Shown here in pieces: positions 33,934-46,632 of a stretch of 64,000 nucleotides of DNA. The notes under the pieces were generated by a model. The model saw only the letters and a program-made list of their open reading frames with translations, was not told where the DNA came from and ran no database searches. The DNA is taken from positions 1-64,000 of the forward strand of contig SGPM01000103.1 of NCBI GenBank assembly GCA_004802725.1, given 5' to 3'. This DNA is from Antrodiella citrinella. Its lineage: Eukaryota; Basidiomycota; Agaricomycetes; Polyporales; Steccherinaceae. The position numbers were made by a program, and so were the translations under genes. Each line of letters starts with the position of its first letter. Positions within the stretch are counted from its first letter, which is position 1.

Positions 33934-36070
33934 TCTGGCTTCGGAATCCTCCTTTTTTACGCCTCTTACTCATTCCGCACAAAATCGAACACCCAATATT
34001 CCATCCTAATCCCGCCACTCTGCATCATCATCATCAGCATATGTATTCTTATTTTCATTCACGTCTTTTCCTTTTTCACCTCAGCAAAACACAGTAGTAC
34101 TAGTCTTAATTTTAATTCTTGCAACGGACGTTCCTTAGCATTGCGCTGTTGTATCCGCATTCTTACGCTACCTCTATTATTCTTCATGTCTGTGCAGCAG
34201 CGCTGTTCTCGCACATTCACATTCTGCGCATACCCCAATAACAAGGATTTTGACAATGTACACATGTCATGCTCGAGTTCGATCTCTTCGGATTACTGAA
34301 TCCATCTTAGACTAGAACGACCGAGGGGATGATACATTGAACGTGCATACATAATACGATCGATGTGAGCGCAGAAGCATCGCTTCTAAGTACCACAGAA
34401 CCGCGCAGTAAGTCAGCGGCGTACTACGCAAACTTGGCAGATAGCATTGGAACGGCGCCGAGGGACGGCCACTTCGACGCGTTTTGAGTTTATTAGGGTG
34501 CATACGGCGAGGGCTCATGTGTACGTATACACCATCCGACGGCGTGCATCGTGGTTGATAGGGATCTGTGTCAGTCCGAGTCAGGGATATGAAATCTACC
34601 CGCCGTGCGCCAGGCTGCCGCCACGCCCACGCCTGGAAGGGTTCATGGCGGTGGTGGCACCCCTTGCCACCAATTACAATGGATGGCGTACATCTTCAAG
34701 CCGTGGATCTGATCACTCAAACTCAGACAGTGTTCCTGATTGTCACAGCTTTCGGATTCCCAAGCCTTCGAGAAGATCCCATAGCAAGAGATAAACGCCA
34801 GAACGAGTCAAATTGTGAAGACAGTAAGAAGTTCCATACAGTGACCACGCAGCTTTGAACGCCTTTCGGAAGCGCAAGTCTGAAGGATCACAAAGCAAGT
34901 TCTCAGGCCGACTCTCGCGGAGTGGGGGAAGCACATACCATAACTATCACTGACAACTGAGACATCGATGCAACTGGGACCTATCCCTGTTGGCAGATCA
35001 ACGGCCCGAGAACCTAGTAACATGACACCAACCTGAGATTCAAACGCTGACTTGCCTGCAGGAAAACCCTCGGGTGTTATGACCGACAGGGTCATACATC
35101 AGTGCCGCAGGCCAACCGGTGCCACAACGTCTTGTACTGTGTACTGTTCCCGGCGCCACGAGGCTCCCCAGCATGGTGTATGTCGAAACGTATCAACCAA
35201 ATGGGAGTTGACATGAATTGCATCCGAGCCATATTGATCCCCGCCACAAAAAACAAGTACAGCTGCGCGGACATCGTTACCGCTATGCATGCACAGTAAA
35301 AAAAAATACTTACCTTACGGTCCTGTGTGAGAAAAGTGTCGTATGAGCAAACTTTGGAATCAAGAGCGTGGGAGGCTCCAACGGCGACTAGTCTGTGAGG
35401 CTATGTCATCCTTGGAATATTGACTGAGGCCCCTTGTCAAATCCAACGTAGCAGGACAGGACGGAATTTAGTGGAACGACGGAAGGCATCGACCGACGAT
35501 CCAGGTTTCCCAAGACTTGTCAAAGCATATATTACTGTCCATCTCCGCGATTTGAGTAAAAGTCAAAACGAATACAATAAGTGAGTCTGGATCCACTCAC
35601 GTTCATTATGCTGCGCAGATATGGATGCTTCCGTAGAATATGTGTACCTTCTGGGACCGGAAGCGTTGAGTATGAACATTGCAGGAGTTAAAGAGGTGAA
35701 CCGGGACGACGGATCACGCCGAACCTGGGACTATAGTCCCTCGATCGTTCACACTCGATCACCGTATAATTGAAAATCCTTCCTGAAACTAGCAAATAGT
35801 GAGTATCATACAGGTCTAAGATATTGAAACATGCGTGAGATGGTCGCAGGGTGGCCCCAGGGTCACCCACATCTAGGTCTATGAGTTGTCCTGAATTTGA
35901 ATTACTCTAGGAATGAAGTCCGTGAACACCGTGCCGCAAACGCCATCCGGTGAGAAGTCGAAGCCGGACCACCGACGGCGAAAAAGAAGTCTATGGGACA
36001 TGTTTGCACATCAGTTGCGGATCATGATAACAAAATCGCGACAGCCGACAAGGCCCTGTATATATGTCAG
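33934..36070. other. Intergenic, about 2.1 kb, with broken minus-strand ORFs
   Basis: No intact gene was found. On the minus strand between about 35300 and 34740 there are short hydrophobic or mixed ORFs (60-96 codons) beside plausible splice donors such as the GTAAGTATTT at 35310-35319. They could be pieces of a degraded multi-exon gene, but I could not join them in frame or assign a family. 34000-34500 is AT-rich 3' flank of the SDR gene. Confidence 0.35.
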
Positions 36071-37967
36071 CTACGGGAGACTGGGATCGACCGAGGAATG
36101 CACATACGACGATGAGAAGAACATGAAAACGTCTGAGAGTGAATTTCAGTAAGTGGCAGGCTCAATTTGCAAATGACCGGGAGAACTTACATTGCAAGAG
36201 CAAAAACGCCTGGATCGAGCGAATATCGTCAGCGGTGATTGCCTGTTGACAGGCAGGAAGGCGAACATACCGAAAGTGTGTCAACGTTCCCATCGGGGGC
36301 GTAAAGACTTGATATGATAAGTTGGCTAGAAAATGAGACGTCAGTGACACTTGTCTGCAGACTCAGCGGAACAGAGCAGCGCATTCCGGATTTCGCAGGT
36401 TGTCAGGAATACTCACTTGACAGCAGCAGGGGTCCCGCTCAAGAACATGGCAACAAATTTCTCTACTCTGGAATCATGGCTAATCAGACCGCCAGACACC
36501 ATAGATTGCACGGTAAATACACCGATGACCGGTAGTAAAACCATTTTCGCCAATGTCACGGCGACCATGGCCAGGATAGGCAGTCGTGAGATGGGTTGGG
36601 GCATCTGCAAACGGGCAAAAGATGCTCCGAGAAGGATAAGAGCCAGAGGCACGGCAATGTTACCCAAGAATGTGGCTAGAGACCGGTCAATGTTTTGTGT
36701 CATGACAAATTGGGAAAAAACATGCCTGTGTCAATGATGAACGCCAACGGAGGGCGTCCGTCTGGCCCTTTGAAGTCAGGCCCCCCCGTCGTACTGATGT
36801 CAACGAAAAGTGCTTTCAGAGGATTGACAAGCGCGATCGGCAGAGAGACAATCAAAGCCATCGTGACGGGATGTAACAAGGCTCGCACGGGAGCGAGAAT
36901 CCGGAGGTACAGCGGCTGTCTTGGAACGGGCGTTGAATTGACTGTGGCGTTGGAGGAATTCATTGAAGCGGAAGGAAGTCGCTGAGATGGCCCGGACGGC
37001 GCTGCAATTGCATGCTGTGAGGTGCGAGTGATTCGTCGTGCTAACTCTGGAGTCTCGAATGCTGCAATAGGCTCCTTGTACGGAATAATCGAAGGCAATT
37101 GAGCTATGCCATCAGTATTGACGTCTTTTTTCTCGGCTTCAACGTCTTCGTGAGCAGGAGCCATTGGTGGTGATGATAACTTTTCCCTGAGGATGTACTT
37201 TGTGACCAGTGATCCAATAGGCTTTCGCCTCCATGACACACGTGCTTCGGCTTCCTCGCCCTGCGGCACACCAGGAAGGTAGTCCCAGGAGAGTGAATGT
37301 GCGCCACCGCACACCCAGAACACCAAGTTGTACGAGACAATGAAAATAGCGACGAACGACACTCCGACTAGAAAACCAACAAAGTAGGGTGAATGTTACG
37401 ACTTGATCCAATGATGGAGGATTGAAAACGTACGTGCTGTATCCGTAGCAGGATCAAATGGTTTCTGCCCCGTTACACTAATGATTACAGCGTTTGCTAA
37501 CACAAATATAGACGTCAGAAATGAAGATGTAAACATCGGAGAAGTGCTCACGGAGGTTTCCCCAGTTGCTCAGGGCAGTCATGACGACTATTCCCTGCCA
37601 AAAGTTTCGCGGTACATAGAATATTTCACGGATGATGAGTCCGAAGATTAATCCAATGCCCTGGTAAGTAAATGCGAGTAGGAAAAGCGGCCCTAAAGCG
37701 GAAACATTTTGCGACGTGAAGGCGGGTACGATGTTTGCGAAAATGAGAGCAGGGAGAGATATGTTCATCGTCACTTCGGATGCGCCCTTCGAGGCTGCTT
37801 TAGGGAATAGACCCATACGCGCCAGTACATAACCCGCGATGATTGTCAAGAACCTAGATATGATGTCAGTACAACTCGAATGTTTGGCTGTCCACGAAGA
37901 GATGTGCGTACGTTTTTATGAGAGGCATAATGCCTGAATAGATAAGAAATCCCGCAGAGGAACTCAT
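36071..37967 (-). CDS. Auxin efflux carrier (AEC/PIN-like) family transporter
   Basis: Eight exons on the minus strand (37967-37912, 37853-37552, 37496-37434, 37367-36726, 36675-36417, 36325-36271, 36209-36191, 36132-36071) encode 485 residues. The N-terminal half has membrane helices with KTFLTIIAGYVLARMG and ISLPALIFANIVP. A hydrophilic loop of roughly 110 residues follows, and the C-terminal half has IAVPLALILLGASFARL and FLSGTPAAVN, both typical of the AEC family. Fungal members sit in ER or plasma membranes and their substrates are mostly unknown. The intron at 36676-36725 begins with GC; using it removes what would otherwise look like a frameshift and joins IIDT to ATFLGNIAVPL. Exon 7 is only 19 nt. 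Confidence 0.92.
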
Positions 37968-39236
37968 AATCGTCGTTTATTGTGTCTAGAAGTGATTTCG
38001 ACCAGGAAAAGTGAGAGGTGCAAAAACTGTGACAGCTCAGGAAGAGCAGCTTGTCGTACTGTTCAGACTGGTCTCCTTGCAAGTTTATGTAGCTCTCGGA
38101 AACGCGTCGAACAGCAGGAGTTTGAGGGAGAAGAGAAGGGACACGAATTTCACAGGCCTCGCTCTTCCAACTCACAAGTAATATTTGACTCACAGAAGGC
38201 TAATCCCATGGATCATAACACCCTCGTTTTGTCGGAATTATCGGTGCATGATCCTTCTTTCGAACACCCGGCCCGTCAACTACCGCGGTATACTGCCAAC
38301 ACCTTGGAACTTTCAACGAGGTGAATACACCTGTATGCCCTGTCTTCCACGTCTGTATCAGTATTGACTAGTAGCATATATGTCTCAGATCTCAGAGACT
38401 TAGGAGAAGGTAAAGAGCAATGTTATACGTCTTTGAGACTGGTTTGAGTCGCCTGATGGCGTCAAATTTGAAAGATGAAGCGCCTCCAAGTGAGAGGCTG
38501 CTGCCAGTGAGAGCTAAAAACCACCTGCGACACCGTGACGCATCACGGACTTCCGTCATCCCTTGATACATCGCGATGCGCTACAGATAACCCTGGGTTC
38601 ATGGCAGCAAGCAAGAGAATAGAACAATTTCATACGTGGGGCATAGCAGGCTAAGATCGGCCGACAGGAATGATTTGCGAGGAGCCGTAATTTCAGAATG
38701 CCGGAACGCGGCGAGCTTGCTTGCACTTGGTGCGCTCGCGCGAGTAGTTCGTAGGTTTGCAAACCGAGTAGAAACAGAGCAGTCGGAGGCGAGGCAATAA
38801 AAAGCTGACATAGCGCTAGCAGAGACCCACCGTGAGTTCAAACCGTGCAAGCCTTTGCTGCATATCCGCTGCGACATCACTGACGGCATCGCGACGGCAA
38901 TGAGTATTCAGCGAGGAAACCAGAAGTATATGAAGCGACATACAATGCAGGTAAGAGCATCACAACGTCTGCGAGCACTGCGGTTGGTCCTAGTTACAAT
39001 ACCGGCTCTTCTATCGGTCTATAACAATAATGATAAGCACAAGCCCCATCTCAGAGGGAATCGAAGAAAATAAGAACTGTGTGTATTGCTTTCACAGCGG
39101 CCGAACACATGTAGAGTGGGAAGGGCACACGAGAGATGAAATTCAAGGCGAGAATGTCTCAGATAAGATTAGATCTCTTACGTTTGAGAGTTTCGAGGAA
39201 GATAGACAGAGACAAAACATTACAATGAAAAAATAA
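37968..39236. other. Intergenic between AEC start and Nup192 stop
   Basis: About 1.3 kb with no supported gene. ORFs up to 115 codons (37846-38193 minus, 37980-38324 plus) overlap each other and the AEC 5' end and lack domains. Nothing tRNA-like or repetitive was seen. Confidence 0.45.
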
Positions 39237-42200
39237 CTACGAAGAAACAACAATCTTCTCTTGCACAAACCGAGAAAGAACAGCCACCAAATCAACGGTC
39301 TTTTTCCCTGAGATCGTGCTAGCTTTAGCAACAACCGGTCTCGCTCTGTTCAACAACGCCTGCACGTCGGACGCCATTTCTCCCGTCATGCCTCTCCTCA
39401 ACCGCTCCGCCATCGTGATGCTCTGCCGCTTCGACTTCCGATCTCTCTCCTTCGTTTCACTCTCTCCTGTCATCATGGATTCGTCGTTCTCGGCCTCCTT
39501 CGTGGTTCCATCGAACTCTGGTTTCGCCAACCACATCGCCAACTGAGTCACAGCGTAGAACAGGGCTGACTCCAGAGTGACACGGACTGCGTCCGCGCTT
39601 TCCTGTACGTCGAGCGCGCCCTCGGGGATAGAGGTAAGTGGCGTGATAGCTTGCGACGGCGGGCGATCAACCAGATGCCGCAGTACATCTACGCATCGGT
39701 TTCCGAGCTCCAGAAGGGTACCAATAGATGTCGGCTCTCCAAGAACAACTTTGGAGTGCTACAAGGTAACAAACTATAAGAATATGTTCGACATATGACG
39801 AGATGAAGGGACATACCGGAACAATCAGGATCTGTTCTCGAGGCCAGTCCTCTGTCTCGTCGACGAGAACATTCTCAGATCCACAGACGCTGATGAGTGC
39901 GAACACGATGTTCCCAGCAAGCTTGAACATCCTATGCAAAAGACGAGCGAGGAATGGTCGTTTCATGGTGTCGATGAAATCGGTTGGTGTGCCGAGCGTG
40001 GATCCCGTTGAACCATCCTTCTCAAAATTTGCCTTCTCCGATGCGGTGATTGGCTCAAAAGTGCTTGCGAGGTGATTAGGATGTGTCAAGGCATAGTTGA
40101 CTTGTTGAAGTAGGAGGAGAGCATCGGAGGCAAAGAAGTTCAGGGCACGCCTGGCAGCTTCGTTTCGGTCGGCCGCGGCTGAGCTCAGAGCAACAGCAGA
40201 GAATAGTGAGACCGTCTGCTCGATCTCCTCGAGAAGGGGTAGAGTCAGAGGATCGGAAATGGTCCATGACAAGGCGCGATGGATCTGATCTCCATACAGC
40301 TGAACAAGCCCGCAAACTTCAATGTCGAAGTAGTGTCCGAAGCGTCCGAGAGAGGTTGTGACAGCCGCTACCACTGCGAGCATCGAGCAATATGCGTCAT
40401 GCGCAGGACTCCTCTCCCCTGGAAATTCAGCCAATACGACATCCACGGACCCAGCCTTGAGAGCAGCGCTGAGAGGATTCTCACTGTAGGCCGCAAGGAC
40501 GCTGTCACTTGCTAGTCTTTCGGCTGCGACAGTGATGCCCGCCAATGCCATATGGAAAGTGAGGACCTGAGGAGAGTAGAGTGGCCGCTTGCGCAGCCGG
40601 AGGACTGACATATCGGTGAAACCGACCAGGTCCAGACGGCTGAAGAGCTCAACACTGGATCGGATGACGTCGGTTTCTTGACAACGGGCGAGCCAGAAGG
40701 TAGGTGACGGATTCAATTCCAGCCTAGTGCATAGTTGAAAGACGGCGACAAGGAGCTCCAGATCTTCGTCCACGTCCAGATCTATCTTGACCCGTGCAGC
40801 ATCGAACGATATCCGCAGCGCGTCGATAGTCAGAGCAAGTGTTGCCTCCACCATAAAGCTTACTGTCAACCGTTGCTCCGCGTTGAGGGCCTTCGGACGC
40901 AGAACCAGAGACCTGGCATGCCGCGCACAGTAATAGGCAATCTGCAGCACGACTCGGTGGAAGCGTATCGGGGTTCTGCCAAGGAATGATCTGGCTGGAG
41001 ATTGCGCGTTGTTCTGGATGATACCGCGGACATTCTGAACAAGTGAGATGAAGTCCTTGACCTCCTGTCCCTCGTCAGACGTCGAGAACCATGCGGACTC
41101 CAGCATTGCTAACAAGAGGGACAACCTTGAGTGATGAACTGTAGACACCATGTCTCCGGATCGTTTCTCTGCGGCGATGTCCTCGGAGATATTGGCCGCT
41201 ATCGACATCAACGTGGCCCGCACTGATCCTTCTCCTCGTAAGAGCGGCGTCACCTGAGACATGAGTTGCTGCCATGCTTGCGTCAAAGTAGTCTGAGCAT
41301 GAGCGAGGGATAGGTTCAGATTGATCGAGGACAGTAGCTTCAACGCCTCGTCGACATCTTGACCCAAAGAATCCATGAACGGTTGAAGACGCTGATGCAG
41401 CGCGGCCAAAGAGAACGCGAAGTCGTCTCCGAACACCCGCTCAACAAGGGGCTCCTGCACTTGAACATGCTTCAGGACGAGCGCTGGGAAGTTCTTTTCC
41501 AGGTGTGCAAGCAAGTCATCGTGGAGTGTCGGGTCGTATGTACGGGAAGCTCCTTCCCACAACAGGTCGGTGAACTCCTCTTCTGACTTGAAGATGCCTT
41601 GAACGGACGTATAACTTGTGGGTGGGTTGATCGTCATTGCGTTGATTTGGGATTGCAACGACATGCCGACATCAATAGAGACAATGCGCACGGCGTGAGC
41701 CTTGATGACGGTGCAGTACGCGTGATAGGAGATGGCCTCGTGATAGTTTGAGTGTTGAACACCGTCGTAATCGAGGAAACTCTCCGTCTTGAAGTCCGGC
41801 ACGGGACCCAGCTCCTCTTTGATGATATCAGCCATGGACTCCCAAAACTCTTTCTCCTCACGGATAGTCTCCAGGGTGGCTTGATGCTCGTGCCCATGCT
41901 CCCAAACAACATCCAAGAAGCGCATCAATGACGCCAATAGTTGGGGGTTCGACTCCCAAAGTTCCCTCCATTGCTCCATCATATCTCGAGCGACAGTAAA
42001 GGCAGTGGTAGTCTTGGGTACAGCGACTTTATCAGCCCTCCCTTTACCCTTTCCTGTCGGAACTGGTGCGCGGAACTGTCCAGAGACGAACAGATTGGCG
42101 AGTGCAGGCTCTTTGTCCACGGCAAGAGTGATCAGATTCCAGACCGCGTTGCGAAGAGGAGCGTCGTCGTAGGGATGGAGCACGATTCGGACCAGAGATG

Positions 42201-45200
42201 ACACGACCGACTCGGGATCAGACATGTGCGCAACGATGCTGACCTGCGTGCCCTCCAGTACCGTCAAACATCCGCAAAGCGCAAATAGTACCAGAGTAGC
42301 TTCTCGCGGGACAACGGTACCCATCTCCCTATCCTTGATGAATGATGTCAATGCATCTACAGGATCTTCGCGCTTAGCGTTCGCATTCACCGAGATGCTG
42401 CCAGAGACACCGCTAGAGCATAACGCTTCTTCCAGCAGGCAGGGCTTCGACGCAAAGAGGGACTTCTGCTTGCACTGCAGAAGTGTCCGAGTGAGAGTCA
42501 AATTCGCCTCCAAGAGGTAAATCAGCCTGCGCGCATCACCAAATCGCCGGGAGACAAGGAGGTGTTGCAGCATGGAGCTCGCGCCGGTAATGGAAGACAC
42601 GATGGGATGCACCGCTGACATGGTCGTCTTGAACAGGAGAGCATCCGCCACAGCTTGGGACAGTTTAGCGAACGGTATGTCCGGAAGTGAAGGCGAAGCA
42701 TTTTTCAATACAGCGGTGTAAAAGTTGGCTACTCGTCTCCCAATCTCGAACCGATCACCGACTTGAGCATACTTCCACCCGACGTGCTCAATCCAGATCT
42801 CGGAATGAATGAATCGGGCTGCGCGCATGAGAACTTCCTCCTTCACCAGGTGCAGCTTAGGCGTGTTTTGGAGAACGGTGAGGACGGACGAGGAGGCTTC
42901 GTTGAATAGCTGCTGAACGAGGTGGAGGAGGGCCAGAGTCATGGTATAGTGGCCCGTCAGGCGTTCTGCAGCGAGTACGGTCGAAGTGATGCCAACGTTT
43001 CTCTCTGAGCCAAAGAGCGACGCTGTAGATCGGATATACAACCATACACGATTGGAGTACTTCGGAAGCGCAAGTAGAGCGGTGAGAACGCTCATGGCAG
43101 AAGTGATCAGAGAGGAACGAGGATGGCTCCTTGGTTGAGAGTTGGAGCGGGAGAGAGCTTCTTCCAGGATCGTAGTCGTCAGTTGTACCAAATCTGGTGA
43201 AGTGGATTCTGTTGTGGTATGAGCAACGACAGAGTCTCCAGCTTCAAGCACGCCAAGCATCTCCGCAGCCATGCTCGGATTATCCTGTATGACGCTTCGA
43301 ATGAGGTCCAGAGCGTCGACAACGATGTTTTCATCTCCGGCTTCATCCATCTCCACGCCTATATCCTTCAGACCCAAAGCAGTGTGTTGCTCCTTTTTTC
43401 GACCAAACGAGACGTCATGGTATGAGGAATGCGAGAACAGCCGACGACGATTGACGTAGTCCGTGAGGATCTCTAAGATGACCTTCCAGCCGGAATGCTC
43501 GTGTATCCAAGAAATGACGAAGACATCTCCTCCGTCTCCATTCAAAAGCTTCCCAGTTGATCGTGGTGGCAGAACTGACCCTCCAGGAAGTTTGATGGGA
43601 TGCAAGTTGGCATAGGTAAGAGGGGTGACGACAGACGATGAGGTATATCGTTCAGGGATCTTCTCATACAACGCATGAGCTCCGGTACATGCGCTAGCTG
43701 GTACGACTTGAGTGAATGTCGGCAGCTTTTGGAAGTGGTAGAACACATGTTTGGCGCAGAGTTCCCGGTCCGCGTCCAATGGTTCACCTTCACTTCCATG
43801 GTCAGCAGTAGACAGTGGATCAGTGTCCAGGAATCCGACAGCCGTCATGGCTCGAAGAAGTCGAAGGTACGGTCGACAATGTATGGGGAAACGAGAGCGG
43901 GCTACGTCGAATATGGCACGGCGAGCAATACCCGTTGACCAGTCTGCTTGCCAGAATTGACGACATATCCCAGATACGGACTTCGTTTCGCTTCTGCCGA
44001 ACAGAGCTATCCAGACTTCCACAAGACCTTCAAAGTCTGGCACAAGCTCCACCGGGACGAGTTCCACCAATGCGATAATAAGACCTGTAGCGCATACACC
44101 TCATTAGTATCACAGGCACGACCAGACGAAAGTGAATTGAATGTTGACCTTTCGCGACAGATCGGTATGCTACGGCGTTCGGATCTGTTACCGTAGAACC
44201 CGTTCTCCACGCTATCGAAGTCACGAAGAATGGCGAATTCGTCAGGAGTGTCATAAGCAGACCAAAGAGCCCAACCTCCGGCTGCAAACAAGTATGCGCC
44301 ATCAACACATGCACGGGTTGCTTGTCTTTCTGGTAAGCACGGTCGACCGGCGACACGAGTCTCTCGAAGAACTGACTGTAGCTCCTCGGGATCTCCTTGA
44401 GCTCTGAAGCTGTTTGCGCCAGCCGGGACAATACGAAGGCCCAAGCAAGATACGAACAAGAGAACTGGCTATTCTGGTGAGTGGTGATGAGATGGTGTAT
44501 CCGCGAGAGACAATCCGGCGACGCCCAGTAGATATCCTTGTCCACGGGATCGTCAGATAGTTTGATTTCTCCAGGCTCCGCGACCCGCTCCAGCTCCAAA
44601 ACTTCTATGGTCAGCATTATCCACAGTGCTGCACTGTCCTGACCCAGCTGCACCCCCTCCTCGTCCATCAACAGCGCTCCGTTCTTCTGGTCGGACCCCA
44701 GGTTCGTCCCATACGCCGCCTGGTACACCAATTCCACCAAAGGGCCATCACAGGTCGCGTTGTCCCACATAGTCCAGAACAAGACTTCCAACATGATGAG
44801 CTGCTCCCGTGCATTTTGCTTCACCCAAAGTGAGGCTTTCTTGGGTTGCGTGTCGAAATCCTCCGGTAGGTCTAGCTGTAGTTTGCGTCTATACTCTTCT
44901 ATGAGTGTTCTCGCGAATTCGTTGCCATCTGGAACGATCCTCATCACCCATTCGTTGGCAATCTCATACAGCGGGCCCTCGGAGTCGGCAGTCGCACGAA
45001 AGAGGGGAATAAGACTGCGAAGGATGAACAGCTTCTCCGCGTAGTAGAAGGGTGTGATGGACTCAAGCAACTCGTCCACCAGCGATGTCGATGAATTAGA
45101 GCCAGTGTCAGAGGGAAGACCTTCGTTATAAAGGAAAGAACGCAGCAGTATTAACGCCTCCACTTCATCTATCCCGTAGTGCTTGCTGATTGCAAAGACA

Positions 45201-45507
45201 TAGGCCTTGTCTGCATCCTCCACCTTCAAGACAACTCCATCACGAAGGGTGACCGATCCGGACTCTACTTGCTTTTTGGACGCGTCGGTGGGTTCGCCGA
45301 AAGGAGCAGAGAGGTTTCGTAGAGAATTTACGCGATGTTTGAGGATGTCTGAGACGTATTCCTGCGATACACCTTCTAGGTGTCCGGAAAGGATGGAATG
45401 AAGTTGCTGGTATGTTCTGTAACAATGCGTTCAGTAGAGCCAATAGCATAGATTCAGATAACATACACATCGACCAAATTGGAACGTTTTGAAGCATCTC
45501 CGGACAT
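39237..45507 (-). CDS. NUP192: Nucleoporin Nup192/Nup205
   Basis: Four exons on the minus strand (45507-45467, 45416-44149, 44084-39817, 39758-39237) encode 2,032 residues, close to the usual size for this large inner-ring scaffold nucleoporin. The diagnostic N-terminal block VEALILLRSFLYNEG is present, followed by long alpha-solenoid sequence without low-complexity FG repeats. Nup192 binds Nic96 and Nup53 in the inner ring of the nuclear pore complex and shapes the transport channel. Exon 3 alone is 4,268 bases. The start is 224 bp from the divergent uL13m start, implying a shared promoter region. Confidence 0.94.
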
Positions 45508-45731
45508 AGTTACCGCAGTGGTAGGAAACGAGGTGTGTAACGCCACACAAATTACGGTTCACTCAAACGCGTCCTTGTTCTCGTTGTATGCACCTTTACT
45601 ATGTTTGTATTGAGATAAGAACAGAATCAGAAAGACAATAAGGAGCCTTACAAAAGCCCCATACAAATGGTTACAAACCGCCAGCTAATCAATCCAGAAG
45701 CGCCCATAACCTCTCCTCCTTAAACTCGACC

Positions 45732-46350
45732 ATGTCACAGGCTGTTGGAAATGTATATGATTCACAATTCCTCGTCCAACTTTCATCGCTGATTCGTATC
45801 TTTTATAGACTGCGTTGGCCTACGCTAGAGTATGGCACCACGTCGACGCCTCGGAGCGAGTCTTGGGCAAGCTTGCAGAACGAATTGCGCTTGTGCTCAT
45901 GGGCAAGCACAAACCTATATTCGATCCCAGTGGTATGTGCTACTCATGTGACTGGTCTGTTCATTTTGACCTCATTACCGCACTTCATGCAGTGGACTGC
46001 GGTGACTACGTCGTCATTAGTAATGCAGCCAAAGTCAAGGTGACTGGACGGAAGGCAGAGCAAATTGTCTACAGACATCACACGATGTATCCCGGAGGGT
46101 TGAAGGAGATCAAGTACAAAGACATGATGGAACGGAAACCAGACGAAGTGAGTATGATATGCTATCTCTATCTGTTATATTCTGACCGTACCACCAGATC
46201 ATTCGAAAAGCCGTGTCGGGCATGTTACCCAAAAACAAGCTGCGAGAACGGAGGCTAGAACGACTACGGATATTCGAGGGGGACGACGTCGGCGTGTTCA
46301 AGCATAATATTCTCAAGCGTTGGGAGGACGGTACCCTTCCCGGGCAGTAG
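45732..46350 (+). CDS. MRPL23: Mitochondrial ribosomal protein uL13m
   Basis: Four exons (45732-45752, 45809-45932, 45993-46147, 46198-46350) encode 150 residues. The uL13 signature is clear: RVWHHVDASERVLGKLAERIA, GDYVVISNAAKVKVTGRK, YRHHTMYPGG and KAVSGMLPKNKLRERRLERL. This is the large-subunit protein of the mitochondrial ribosome (yeast Mrpl23), of bacterial L13 length. The first coding exon is just 21 nt (seven codons). It lies head-to-head with NUP192 and tail-to-tail with the next gene. Confidence 0.94.
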
Positions 46351-46632
46351 TCATAGGCCAGCACTTTCAGACTACCTCAGAGCCGTATTAATGGATGCTG
46401 TGGGATGAAACAAAGGGAGGATATGGTGCGGGGCAAAGCGCGTATGGCACTCTGGAGCTGCACGTCGCTTATGGCGCAAATCTCGCTCAAGCTCAAACGG
46501 TGAACCGCGTGTGAATGACACAACTTGCCAGCCGTTACGTGCTATTTCACTGACCATTGTTATCCGATGACTCAGGCTGCGTTGTAGACGGAGGGTAACA
46601 TTCGTGTTACTAAGTACAAACGCCACATAATC

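Noticed and set aside
36700..37362. Apparent frameshift or truncation in the AEC transporter after IIDTGMFFPNLS
   Set aside because: A GC-AG intron at 36676-36725 restores the family sequence and the overall frame.
41941..41960. tRNA T-arm-like sequence GGGTTCGACTCCC
   Set aside because: It lies in the coding exon of NUP192 (encoding the LWESNPQLLA region on the minus strand), and no acceptor stem or anticodon arm can be folded around it.
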